A DNA stretch of 64,000 bases from Polycyclovorans sp002706265. GTDB lineage: Bacteria; Pseudomonadota; Gammaproteobacteria; Nevskiales; Nevskiaceae. Each line of letters begins with the position of its first letter. Position 1 is the stretch's first letter. Position numbers and translations under genes: made by a program. The stretch covers positions 248,001 through 312,000 of the forward strand of contig CAXBBM010000001.1 in the NCBI GenBank assembly GCA_963973915.1. The letters are read 5' to 3'. The notes below the pieces were generated by a model. It made no database searches. It worked only from the letters and a program-made list of their open reading frames with translations, and was not told the DNA's origin. Below are positions 16,754 to 24,062 of the stretch, piece by piece.

Positions 16754-17836
16754 GGCGAGAAAATCGGCTGCAAACGCGCTGAAGCGGCCCGTCTCGATGT
16801 GCGCCCGCATGTCTGCCATGAGCCGATGGTAATAGTGCAGGTTGTGAATCGTGTTGAGGCGCGGTCCCAGCATTTCGTCGCAGCGGTCAAGGTGATACAG
16901 GTAGGCACGCGAATAATGCGTGCAGGTGTAGCAGTCGCAGGCTGGGTCCAGCGGGCTGTCGTCATCGCGATACTTCGCATTGCGAATCTTCACCACGCCC
17001 TGGTGGGTGAACAGGTGCCCGTTGCGGGCGTTGCGCGTGGGCATCACGCAATCGAACTGGTCGATGCCACGCGCCACCGCCTGCACCAGATCACGCGGCG
17101 TGCCCACACCCATCAGGTAGCGCGGCGAGTTGACTGGCAGCAGCGGCGCCAGGGTGTCGAGCACGGCGATGCGCTCGTCTTCGGTCTCGCCCACCGAAAG
17201 ACCCCCAATCGCGTAGCCGTCAAAGCCAATCGCCTCCAGCGCCTGCAACGATTGTCGGCGCAGGTCGGCATACATGCCGCCCTGGACGATGCCGTAGAGC
17301 TTGTTGCCATTGTTGCCGTGCGCGTCCTTGCAGCGCAGCGCCCAACGGGTCGAAAGGCTCATGCTGGCCTCGGCCTGGGCCTCGGTGGCCGGATAGGGCG
17401 TGCATTCGTCGAACTGCATGACGATGTCGGCGTTCAGGGCATGCTGCATCTGCACTGCCGTTTCGGGCGACAGGAACAGTTTGTCGCCGTTGACCGGCGA
17501 TGAAAAATGCACCCCCGCCTCGGTGATCTTGCGCAGGCTGGCCAGGCTCCACACCTGGAATCCACCCGAGTCGGTGAGGATGGGCTTGTCCCAGTGCATG
17601 AACGGATGCAAGCCTCCCACCCGCTCGAACGCCGCCTTTCCGGGCCGCAGCATCAGATGAAAGGTGTTGCCCAGAATGATCTGGCTGCCCACGGCCAGCA
17701 GGTCTTCGGGCGTCAGGCTTTTCACCGTGCCGTAGGTGCCCACCGGCATGAACACCGGGGTTTCGACCACGCCATGCGCCAGTTGCAGGCGGCCGCGACG
17801 GGCGTGGCCATCACGCGCCAGTACTTCAAAACTCAT
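16718..17836 (-). CDS. tgt: queuine tRNA-ribosyltransferase
   Basis: Exchanges the wobble guanine of GUN anticodons for preQ1 in queuosine synthesis. The 372-residue product has the nucleophile/base region LTDSGGFQVWSL, QFDECTPYPA, the substrate-binding GLSVGE, the catalytic MPTRNARNGHLFT, and zinc ligands in CDCYTCTHYSRAYLYHL. ATG at 17836 gives the normal start MSFEVLARDG; the frame is open further upstream inside the neighbouring gene. It overlaps that gene by 11 bases. One natural target, tRNA-Asn(GTT), is encoded in this window. Confidence 0.97.
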   Translation of the reverse strand: MSFEVLARDGHARRGRLQLAHGVVETPVFMPVGTYGTVKSLTPEDLLAVGSQIILGNTFHLMLRPGKAAFERVGGLHPFMHWDKPILTDSGGFQVWSLASLRKITEAGVHFSSPVNGDKLFLSPETAVQMQHALNADIVMQFDECTPYPATEAQAEASMSLSTRWALRCKDAHGNNGNKLYGIVQGGMYADLRRQSLQALEAIGFDGYAIGGLSVGETEDERIAVLDTLAPLLPVNSPRYLMGVGTPRDLVQAVARGIDQFDCVMPTRNARNGHLFTHQGVVKIRNAKYRDDDSPLDPACDCYTCTHYSRAYLYHLDRCDEMLGPRLNTIHNLHYYHRLMADMRAHIETGRFSAFAADFLASAAGAPKSSAA

Positions 17837-19772
17837 CAGATTGATCCAGACGTACGAAGAGGCCGGAAACGCGCTGCTCGGCGCCGTCCGGGCCGGCCAG
17901 CCACAGGTAATGGCCCGCGAGTTCAGCCTGGACCCGCGCCAGGCGCTCGGGCTTCCAGTCGGCGTCCCAATCCACCAGCACGGCATCGATGTCTCTGGCC
18001 TGCAGCAATGCCAGCGGACGCGCATCGGCGCCATCGAACCAGGCGCGAATCTGCGCCACGCGCCGCAGCTCGCGCGCGGCATCGCCGCTGGCCTGAGACA
18101 TGTGATGCGCCCAGCCCGACGCCGTGGCCACCCCCGCCAGGGTCGAGGTCAGCGGCGCCAGGTCGTACTCCGACCGCGCCTGGCGCTCCAGGCTGCGTTC
18201 CGGTTGGCGCGCCTGCACCTGCCGCAGCAGAAACGCCCGGTCCGCCCGTTGCGTCAGCTTGCCGGCGCCGCTCCATTCCAGCGGCGCGTGGTGTTTGTTG
18301 ACCTGCGAGCGCAGCACATCCCGACCGTGAATCGCCGCACTGAACACCAGCGGCAGCGCCAGCAGGCCGATCCAGCGCGCCCGGCCCCTCAGGCCCGTGA
18401 GGCCCAGCACCCCGAGGCCGATGATCAGGAAGTGCAAGGGGCTCCAGACCTTGAGCACGCCATTGAACCGCGCCCCGGCGCCACTGATGTCGCCCTGGTT
18501 GAAGTGAATGACCTCCATGCTCAGCACCAGCAGCGCCAGCCAGATCCACAGGCGCCAGCGACCATCGCCGGCCGCAACAGCGCCCACGGCCAGCAGCAGC
18601 GCCGGCCACCAGATCACCAGCAACGTGGCATACGGAGATCGCAACGCGCCGGGCAGCAGCGAGAACGACACCCCCGCCGACCTGAAATCGGCCTGCATGA
18701 GCATCGGCGCCACCACGGCCGCGGTCACGAAGAACGCCATCACCACCCAACGCCACTGTCGTCGCAGGCGACTGTCCAGCGCCCACCCGCCCGCGGCCAG
18801 CGCCAGCGCGTGCGGCACAAACCAGGGATTCGCCGCCCAGACAAGCACCGGCAACCCGCCAAGCATCGTCGGCAGTGCCCAGGCAACGCGCACCTGATTC
18901 GCCGCCCCCCAGACCAACAGCGCCATGAACGCGAAACCCAGCAACGGCGGATGAAAATCGCCCAGGTACAGCGCGATGTGCAAGGGCGTCTCGATCGGCA
19001 GGTCCGGGCCTGACTTGGCCAGTTCGGCCATCCACGGCTGATGAAACTCGTCCGGGCGCAGGGCGAACAGACGCACGTGGGGATAACCCAGCAAGACGCT
19101 GTCGGCCGCGTGCAGCGGGCGGGCCAGCAGAATTGAAACGCCGGTGCCGGCAAACATGACCACCGCCGCGCCGGCAGCCGCCAGCGCCGCATGGGCACGC
19201 ACCGCAAAGGCCTCATACAGCGCCAGGCTCATCAAGGCCAGCAGCGCGGCGGCGGCCAGGTGCATTGCCAGCGGCACCGGCAACAGAAAGGCCCGCGACA
19301 GCCAGGCCGCGATGTTGTGAATCCAGGTGTAGTAGCCGGCCACCGTGGGTGCGGCCTCCCACACATCGGCCGCCGGGTAAATGTCTGCCAGGCGCAGGCT
19401 CTGCACGTAGCGCAACGCGAAAATGTTCTCGCCAAACGAATCGAACGATGGCGCGACACCGCGCAGCAACAGCCAGGTGAGCGGCACCGCACCGGCGGCC
19501 CACGCGCGCCAGTCCAGCAACAGCAGCGCGCGGCGCTGCGGATCGAGCAGCAGCAATCCACCCAGAGCCGCCACCAGCGCGTAGCCCGATCCCTCAAAGA
19601 ACAGCGGCAGCGCCAGGTGACGCAGGCTGTGATCCACCAGCGGCAGGCCCAGCACCACCAGCGCCAGCGCGGGCGTCAGACTGCGTTGCCAGATCCCCGC
19701 ACCGGCCGCACGCACGCCCAGCACCAACGCCCAGAGCAGCGCAACGGCGGCCACTGCCACCAGCAGGCTCAT
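17826..19772 (-). CDS. large multi-pass membrane protein, DUF2298/GT-C-like
   Basis: A 648-residue protein with some 14-16 hydrophobic helices and a soluble C-terminal part of about 130 residues. Two segments, LYLGDFHPPLLGFAFM (an Asp/His pair after an expected loop) and GARFNGVLKVWSPLHFL, recall the DUF2298 (YYY) membrane proteins and, more widely, GT-C glycosyltransferases. The C-terminal tail ends LAGHYLWLAGPDGAEQ, as if folding into a small globular domain. It lies between queA (4-base overlap) and tgt (11-base overlap), so the three are translated as a coupled unit, yet no link to queuosine is known. Function unknown. Confidence 0.72.
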   Translation of the reverse strand: MSLLVAVAAVALLWALVLGVRAAGAGIWQRSLTPALALVVLGLPLVDHSLRHLALPLFFEGSGYALVAALGGLLLLDPQRRALLLLDWRAWAAGAVPLTWLLLRGVAPSFDSFGENIFALRYVQSLRLADIYPAADVWEAAPTVAGYYTWIHNIAAWLSRAFLLPVPLAMHLAAAALLALMSLALYEAFAVRAHAALAAAGAAVVMFAGTGVSILLARPLHAADSVLLGYPHVRLFALRPDEFHQPWMAELAKSGPDLPIETPLHIALYLGDFHPPLLGFAFMALLVWGAANQVRVAWALPTMLGGLPVLVWAANPWFVPHALALAAGGWALDSRLRRQWRWVVMAFFVTAAVVAPMLMQADFRSAGVSFSLLPGALRSPYATLLVIWWPALLLAVGAVAAGDGRWRLWIWLALLVLSMEVIHFNQGDISGAGARFNGVLKVWSPLHFLIIGLGVLGLTGLRGRARWIGLLALPLVFSAAIHGRDVLRSQVNKHHAPLEWSGAGKLTQRADRAFLLRQVQARQPERSLERQARSEYDLAPLTSTLAGVATASGWAHHMSQASGDAARELRRVAQIRAWFDGADARPLALLQARDIDAVLVDWDADWKPERLARVQAELAGHYLWLAGPDGAEQRVSGLFVRLDQSDEF

Positions 19773-20794
19773 GCGGCGCGGCTCAGCAACATGGCGTCGC
19801 CATAACTGAAGAAGCGGTAGGACTGTTTGATCGCATGAGCGTAAGCGTCCTTGATGGGCGCATGACCGGCAAAGGCGCTGACCAGCATCAGCAGCGTGGA
19901 CTGGGGCAAGTGAAAATTGGTCAGCAGGCGGTCAACCACCCGAAACCGGTAACCGGGGGTGATGAACAGGCGCGTGTCGCCCTGCTCCACACGCGGCAGG
20001 CCGTCTTCGTCTGCGGCACTCTCCAGCGCCCGGCACACCGTGGTGCCCACCGCCACCACGCGGCCGCCGTCGCGCCGCGTCCTGGCAATCGCCTCGCGCG
20101 TGGCCTGGGGAATGGCGTAATGCTCGGCGTGCATCCGGTGCTGGCTCAGATCGGTGACGCGGACCGGCTGGAAGGTCCCCGCGCCCACATGCAGCGTCAC
20201 CGTCACGCGGCGCACACCGCGATCGTCCAGCGCCTGCAACAACGCATCGTCGAAATGCAGACTGGCCGTGGGCGCCGCCACCGCGCCCGGCGTGCTGGCA
20301 AACACGGTTTGATAACGCACCGCATCTTCGGCGTCCGGTGCATGGCGAATATAAGGCGGCAGGGGCAGCTTGCCGCAGCGCTCGAGAAACGGCAGCACGG
20401 TTTCGCCGTCGGGCACCAGCGCCAATTCGAAAAACGCGCCATCGCGGCCCACCACGCGCACCGGCACACCTTCGACCTGCAACACCTCATCGACCTTGGG
20501 TGCGCGGCTGAAAGCCAGCTGTGCGAGAAAGCGGCGCGGGTCCAGCACCCGTTCGACCATCACCTCGATCCGCCCCCCGGTGGCGCGGTTGCCGAACAGC
20601 CGCGCCGGCACCACGCGCGTGTCGTTGACCACCAGCAGATCTCCGGGCGACAACAGCTCGGGCAGCGCCCGCACCTGCTGATCGACAAGGCCGCGATCGC
20701 TGACCACCAACAGCCGCGCCTGCGAGCGCTCGGCCAGCGGTCTCTGCGCGATCAGCGCCGGGGGCAGAACGTAGTCAAAGTCAGACAGTTGCAT
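19769..20794 (-). CDS. queA: S-adenosylmethionine:tRNA ribosyltransferase-isomerase
   Basis: Adds an epoxycyclopentanediol from the ribosyl part of SAM to preQ1 on tRNA, making epoxyqueuosine. The 341-residue product shows the family start MQLSDFDYVLPPALIAQRP, GDLLVVNDTRVVPARL, LPLPPYI, TASLHFDDALL, VTLHVGAGTFQPV and NFHLPQSTLLMLVSAFAG. ATG at 20794 gives this start; a longer in-frame start is 24 bases upstream. It is the first gene of queA-(membrane protein)-tgt and is divergent from tRNA-Leu. Confidence 0.96.
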   Translation of the reverse strand: MQLSDFDYVLPPALIAQRPLAERSQARLLVVSDRGLVDQQVRALPELLSPGDLLVVNDTRVVPARLFGNRATGGRIEVMVERVLDPRRFLAQLAFSRAPKVDEVLQVEGVPVRVVGRDGAFFELALVPDGETVLPFLERCGKLPLPPYIRHAPDAEDAVRYQTVFASTPGAVAAPTASLHFDDALLQALDDRGVRRVTVTLHVGAGTFQPVRVTDLSQHRMHAEHYAIPQATREAIARTRRDGGRVVAVGTTVCRALESAADEDGLPRVEQGDTRLFITPGYRFRVVDRLLTNFHLPQSTLLMLVSAFAGHAPIKDAYAHAIKQSYRFFSYGDAMLLSRAA

Positions 20795-20839
20795 CGGGCA
20801 TGACCAGTTGTGCGCCACTCACTTCGCTTCGGGGCCGCG

Positions 20840-20845
20840 TATAAT
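20840..20845 (+). promoter_or_regulatory. -10 box of tRNA-Leu promoter
   Basis: A consensus TATAAT 15 bases before the tRNA, followed by a GC-rich discriminator (GCCGCGC). No good -35 box is seen at 16-18 bases upstream. Confidence 0.6.
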
Positions 20846-20860
20846 GCCGCGCTTGCCCGT

Positions 20861-20948
20861 GCCTGGGTGGCGGAATTGGTAGACGCAGGGGATTCAAAAT
20901 CCCCCGGGGTAGCCCCTCGTAAGAGTTCGAGTCTCTTCCTAGGCACCA
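20861..20948 (+). tRNA. tRNA-Leu (anticodon CAA)
   Basis: 88 bases with a long variable arm, as type II tRNAs have. The acceptor arm is GCCTGGG against CCTAGGC with discriminator A and encoded CCA; the D-loop has TTGGTAGACGC; the anticodon loop is TTCAAAA (anticodon CAA); the T-loop is GTTCGAGTC. It stands alone. Confidence 0.97.
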
Positions 20949-20960
20949 CAACTCAATGAT

Positions 20961-20981
20961 AATCAATGCGTTGCATTGATT
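20961..20981. repeat. perfect AT-rich inverted repeat after tRNA-Leu
   Basis: AATCAATGC and GCATTGATT flank a GTT spacer, a perfect nine-base arm pair starting 12 bases after the tRNA. It is AT-rich against a GC-rich background. No T-run follows, so it could be an operator, a processing hairpin or an integration-site remnant rather than a terminator. TGATAATCA, similar to the core of a Fur box, overlaps its left end (20957-20965). Confidence 0.55.
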
Positions 20982-21121
20982 TGACGCAAGCTCGACGCAC
21001 TCGCAAGCGGGCTCAATGGGACCCTCCCCCCGCCGCCCACAGCCTCGCACCCCAGGGCCTCGGTCGCGGCCCGCAGCGTGCACGGGCGGCCTTCGATTCG
21101 GGCGTGTTGCGTGCTGATCAA

Positions 21122-21205
21122 AGCTGCCGCGGCCGTGGCAAGTCCACACAGGCCAAAGACATTGCTTCTGCCAAGCAACTGGCCCGCCTCATTGAGGATG
21201 AAGCG
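21122..21205 (+). pseudogene. C-terminal remnant of a HigB/RelE-like toxin (Gp49 family)
   Basis: The 28 codons ahead of the antitoxin read SCRGRGKSTQAKDIASAKQLAR and so on. From memory, G-x-KSTQ-x-KDI-x-x-AK-x-LA is the usual C-terminal stretch of the HigB-type toxins that precede this class of antitoxin. The catalytic body is missing, and the frame runs without a stop straight into the antitoxin ATG. In another frame just upstream, CCVLIK may be the preceding beta-strand, pointing to a frameshift. Chance similarity is possible but the location right before the antitoxin argues against it. Confidence 0.5.
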
Positions 21206-21532
21206 ATGAGCAAAACGATCAAGCTGTCCGAGCTGCCCGGGTTCGACGCGGCCGAGCACCTGCCAGATGACAAGGCCATTGCCGAATACCTGGCCGTGGT
21301 GCTCGAAGGAAACGACCCCTCCGCGCTGGCTGGCGCCCTTGGTACCATCGCCCGCGCACGCGGCATGACCGACATTGCGAACGCCTCTGGGCTCGCCCGT
21401 GAGGCGCTGAGCAAAGCGCTTCGCCCGGGGGCCCAGCCGCGCTTCGACACCGTGCAGCGCGTGTGCGCCGCTCTTGGTGTGCGCCTGACCGCAGTGCCTG
21501 CTGAGCGCATGCGCCTGCCCGTCGAGTCCTGA
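21206..21532 (+). CDS. addiction-module antidote-like protein (HigA-type, HTH)
   Basis: A 108-residue helix-turn-helix protein of the antidote family paired with Gp49-type toxins. The order LPGFDAAEHLPDDKAIAEYL, then GALGTIARARGMTDIANASGLAREALSKAL (HTH), then RFDTVQRVCAALGVRLTAVP is family-typical. It has a good ribosome site (GAGGATGAAGCG) ahead of ATG 21206. The toxin partner upstream appears destroyed, leaving the antidote alone. It may bind its own promoter region or protect against related toxins; both are inference. Confidence 0.82.
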   Translation: MSKTIKLSELPGFDAAEHLPDDKAIAEYLAVVLEGNDPSALAGALGTIARARGMTDIANASGLAREALSKALRPGAQPRFDTVQRVCAALGVRLTAVPAERMRLPVES

Positions 21533-21658
21533 TCGAACGCGTCGTTGTCGCGCTTGATGGCTTCCCGAACCCGCGTGTGACGTCGGGCTTCAGGCCGCCG
21601 ACTGGCGCGGTGGAGGCTGGACAAGGCTGCGCCACGCTGCGGGCGGCTACGCGAACTG

Positions 21659-21679
21659 GTGGGTCAACTTATGACCCAC
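21659..21679. repeat. perfect inverted repeat GTGGGTCA / TGACCCAC
   Basis: Eight-base arms around an ACTTA spacer in the gene-free stretch between the antidote gene and the FAD reductase gene. It has the size of a dimeric regulator site. No T-run follows it. Confidence 0.5.
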
Positions 21680-21798
21680 ACGGCACGAACGCGAGCCCGA
21701 CCCTCCCGTTTCCGCCTCGCTGGGGACTGCCGGGCGCTCGATGTTGAACGCCAGACACACCCCCCTGGCTTCTGATTTTTTTCAGACCGCCGAACCGA

Positions 21799-23034
21799 TC
21801 AAACCGCCAGGTCCTTGAGCGAGGCCTCCGGGTCGGCCAGCACTGCGGGATCCACCACCTTGCCTTGGGCGACCATCTTCTTGGCGGCCATGAACTCCTG
21901 TGGCCGGCTGACGGCGTCGGCGGCGATGAGCTTGCCGCCTTTCAGGTAGAACGCCGCGAAGCTGCGGTCGGTCTCGAGATTGCCGCGCAGCACCAGTTGC
22001 TCGTAGCCGGTCGAGATGCCGACCATCTGCAATTTCAGGTCGTACTGGTCCGACCAGAACCAGGGCACATTCTGATAAGGCTCGGCCTTGCCCAGAAGGT
22101 TGCGGGCGACGATGCGCCCCTGCTCCATCGCGTTTTGCACCGACTCCAGCCGCACGCGCCGCTCAAGAAAGGCGCTGGGATGATTGGTGCAATCGCCGGC
22201 CGCATAAATCAGCGGGTCGCTGGTCTGGGCGAACTCATCCACCACGATGCCGTTGTCGACCACCAGCCCGGCTTCGGCGGCAAGTTCGGTGTTGGGAATC
22301 AGGCCGATGCCGGCAATCACGAAGTCGGCCGCAATTTCGCGGCCGTCGGTCAGCTTCACGGCGGTCACTTCGGGGGCGCCCACCAGCTCGGCCACCTGGG
22401 CGCCGGTGTGCAGGGTGACCCCGGCTTCGCGATGCACGCGCTCGAAGAAGGCCGAGACCTCGGGCGCCGTGACGCGGGCCAGCACGCGGTCCAGACCTTC
22501 CAGCACGGTCACGTTCAACCCTTGCTTGAGCAGCACCGCCGCCACTTCCAGGCCGATAAAGCCGCCCCCGACGATCACCGCCCGCTTGCCCTCGGCGCAG
22601 CGCGCGCGGATGCGCGTCACATCGTCGATGCTGCGCAGCAAAAACACGTTGGCAGCGTCCGCGCCCGGCACCGGCAACGGCCGGGCACGCCCGCCGGTGG
22701 CCAGCACCAGCCGGTCGTAGGTGACCCGGTGGTCGTCGGCCAGAATCACTTCCTGCTTGATGCGGTCAATGGCGGTCACCTTGGTGCCCCCGTTGAAATC
22801 GATGCGGTGCTTTTCAAGGATCGCCGGCTGCATGACGAACAGCTGTTCCTGCTGAACGCTGCCGGCCAGATAGGCTTTCGACAGCGGCGGGCGCTTGTAG
22901 GGCGGTTGCGACTCTTCACTGAGAATGACCACGCGGCCTTCGAATCCCTGCTTGCGCAGCTCCAGAGCGGTCTCACCGGCGGCCTGTCCACCCCCCACAA
23001 TCACCACGGTCTGGCTTGCTTCCACGTTACTCAT
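21799..23034 (-). CDS. FAD-dependent ferredoxin/putidaredoxin reductase-like oxidoreductase
   Basis: Flavoprotein of the pyridine nucleotide-disulfide family, putidaredoxin/rhodocoxin reductase group, which passes electrons from NAD(P)H to a small ferredoxin. The 411-residue product has an FAD site (VVIVGGGQAAGETALEL), an NAD site (RAVIVGGGFIGLEVAAVLL), the ATGG turn, and the FAD-ribityl motif IYAAGDCTNHPS; the C-terminal VPWFWSDQYDLKLQMVG is typical of this group. ATG at 23034 follows GAGGA at normal distance. A TATATAAA stretch at about 23104-23111 may be its -10 region. No ferredoxin or P450 gene is nearby, so its partner is unknown. Confidence 0.88.
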   Translation of the reverse strand: MSNVEASQTVVIVGGGQAAGETALELRKQGFEGRVVILSEESQPPYKRPPLSKAYLAGSVQQEQLFVMQPAILEKHRIDFNGGTKVTAIDRIKQEVILADDHRVTYDRLVLATGGRARPLPVPGADAANVFLLRSIDDVTRIRARCAEGKRAVIVGGGFIGLEVAAVLLKQGLNVTVLEGLDRVLARVTAPEVSAFFERVHREAGVTLHTGAQVAELVGAPEVTAVKLTDGREIAADFVIAGIGLIPNTELAAEAGLVVDNGIVVDEFAQTSDPLIYAAGDCTNHPSAFLERRVRLESVQNAMEQGRIVARNLLGKAEPYQNVPWFWSDQYDLKLQMVGISTGYEQLVLRGNLETDRSFAAFYLKGGKLIAADAVSRPQEFMAAKKMVAQGKVVDPAVLADPEASLKDLAV

Positions 23035-23204
23035 CTCGAAATGGTCCTCACTGGCGAGTGCGAATGATCGCTGACCAGGCGCACTGTGCTGACCCTGACC
23101 GGCTTTATATACAGGGCCAAAGAGTGCCACACCCCAGCGTTGCGCGGGCCGTGCGCCCGGCACCGGCGCGGACTGCGGTACACGCGCAGCGATGCCTGCG
23201 GCAA

Positions 23205-23233
23205 CGCGCGAATGACGCGCGAATGACGCGCGA
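23205..23233. repeat. 11-base tandem repeat, about 2.6 copies
   Basis: CGCGCGAATGA occurs twice in tandem, followed by a partial third copy, ending a few bases beyond the SIMPL gene stop. Too short to infer a function. Confidence 0.7.
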
Positions 23234-23241
23234 CCGAGGCC

Positions 23242-23943
23242 CTACTGCAACTGGTACTGAATGGTCGACACCACCCGCACCACCTTGATGTCAGGGGTTG
23301 CCGCATCCCGATCGCTGATGCTGATCACGCCCTGATTGGCGTCGCGAATCACGCCCACCTCACTGCCGGAGTCGGCCGCGAACTGCTCGGCGGCCAGCCG
23401 CGCGTTGGCGGTGGCCTCGGCCAGCAAGCCCGGCTTGAGCGCGTTGAGTTCGGTAAAGATGAACTGCGGCGGCTCGTTGTAGGCCCCGAACACCACGCCG
23501 TTGCGCACCAGCTCGCCCGCGTTCTGGATGGCGCCCTTCATCGCCGCGACCTGGGCGCTGCGCACCGTCAGCGTCAGCTCGCCGCGATAGCGGAACGGCC
23601 TGTCGATGTTGCCGCCGTAGGCCTCGGCCTGCATGTCCTGCACCCTGGGCAGGCCCACGCTGACCTCGGCATCGCTCACCTCAAGTCGTTTCAGGTAGGT
23701 GCGCACCGCGACGGTGTGGGATTCCAGGCGATCGTAGAGCTTGTCCAGGCTGTTGTCGGCCTCAACAAAATTGACCGGCCAGATCACCAGATTGGCGGCC
23801 ACTTCACGCTCCGCCAGCCCCTTGACCGTCACATTTCGGTCCGACAGGCGAAACTGCCGCAGGCCGTCGGCAATCTGCGTCGAGGCGACGACCGCCGCGG
23901 CGGCCAGCACGACCGCAATGATGATGTGACTGATTGAACGCAT
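23242..23943 (-). CDS. SIMPL-domain (DUF541) protein, exported or anchored
   Basis: A 233-residue protein with an N-terminal hydrophobic helix (HIIIAVVLAAAAVVAST) and a periplasmic SIMPL/DUF541 domain: NVTVKGLAEREVAANLVIWPV is the first strand pair, then FRYRGELTLTVRS, ending in IKVVRVVSTIQYQL. SIMPL proteins form beta-rich assemblies; bacterial roles range from oxidative-stress resistance to unknown. It stands alone, divergent from mfd. Confidence 0.85.
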   Translation of the reverse strand: MRSISHIIIAVVLAAAAVVASTQIADGLRQFRLSDRNVTVKGLAEREVAANLVIWPVNFVEADNSLDKLYDRLESHTVAVRTYLKRLEVSDAEVSVGLPRVQDMQAEAYGGNIDRPFRYRGELTLTVRSAQVAAMKGAIQNAGELVRNGVVFGAYNEPPQFIFTELNALKPGLLAEATANARLAAEQFAADSGSEVGVIRDANQGVISISDRDAATPDIKVVRVVSTIQYQLQ

Positions 23944-23997
23944 TTGACGCTCCTATGCACTGACGGGGCCATTCACCCTGCAACGGTCCGGGGTCCA

Positions 23998-24021
23998 GAT
24001 CGGGGCCGGGATCGGGGCCGG
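23998..24021. repeat. perfect 12-base tandem duplication before mfd
   Basis: GATCGGGGCCGG is present twice in direct tandem, about 40 bases upstream of the mfd start. A TACACT follows at 24035-24040 and could be the mfd -10 box. Confidence 0.7.
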
Positions 24022-24062
24022 ACACGCGGCCCGCTACACTACGCGCCCTTCATTGCACTGTC

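Noticed and set aside
20752..20949. 65-residue minus-strand frame with RKRLELLRGATPGDFESPASTNSATQ
   Set aside because: Another false peptide, from the antisense strand of tRNA-Leu.
20957..20965. TGATAATCA as a Fur box
   Set aside because: Only the nine-base core matches; the flanks do not fit the 19-base consensus and it lies next to a tRNA with no iron gene close by.
21771..21786. TCTGA-T-run-TCAGA as a terminator
   Set aside because: The T-run is in the loop, not after the stem, and the stem is only five bases.
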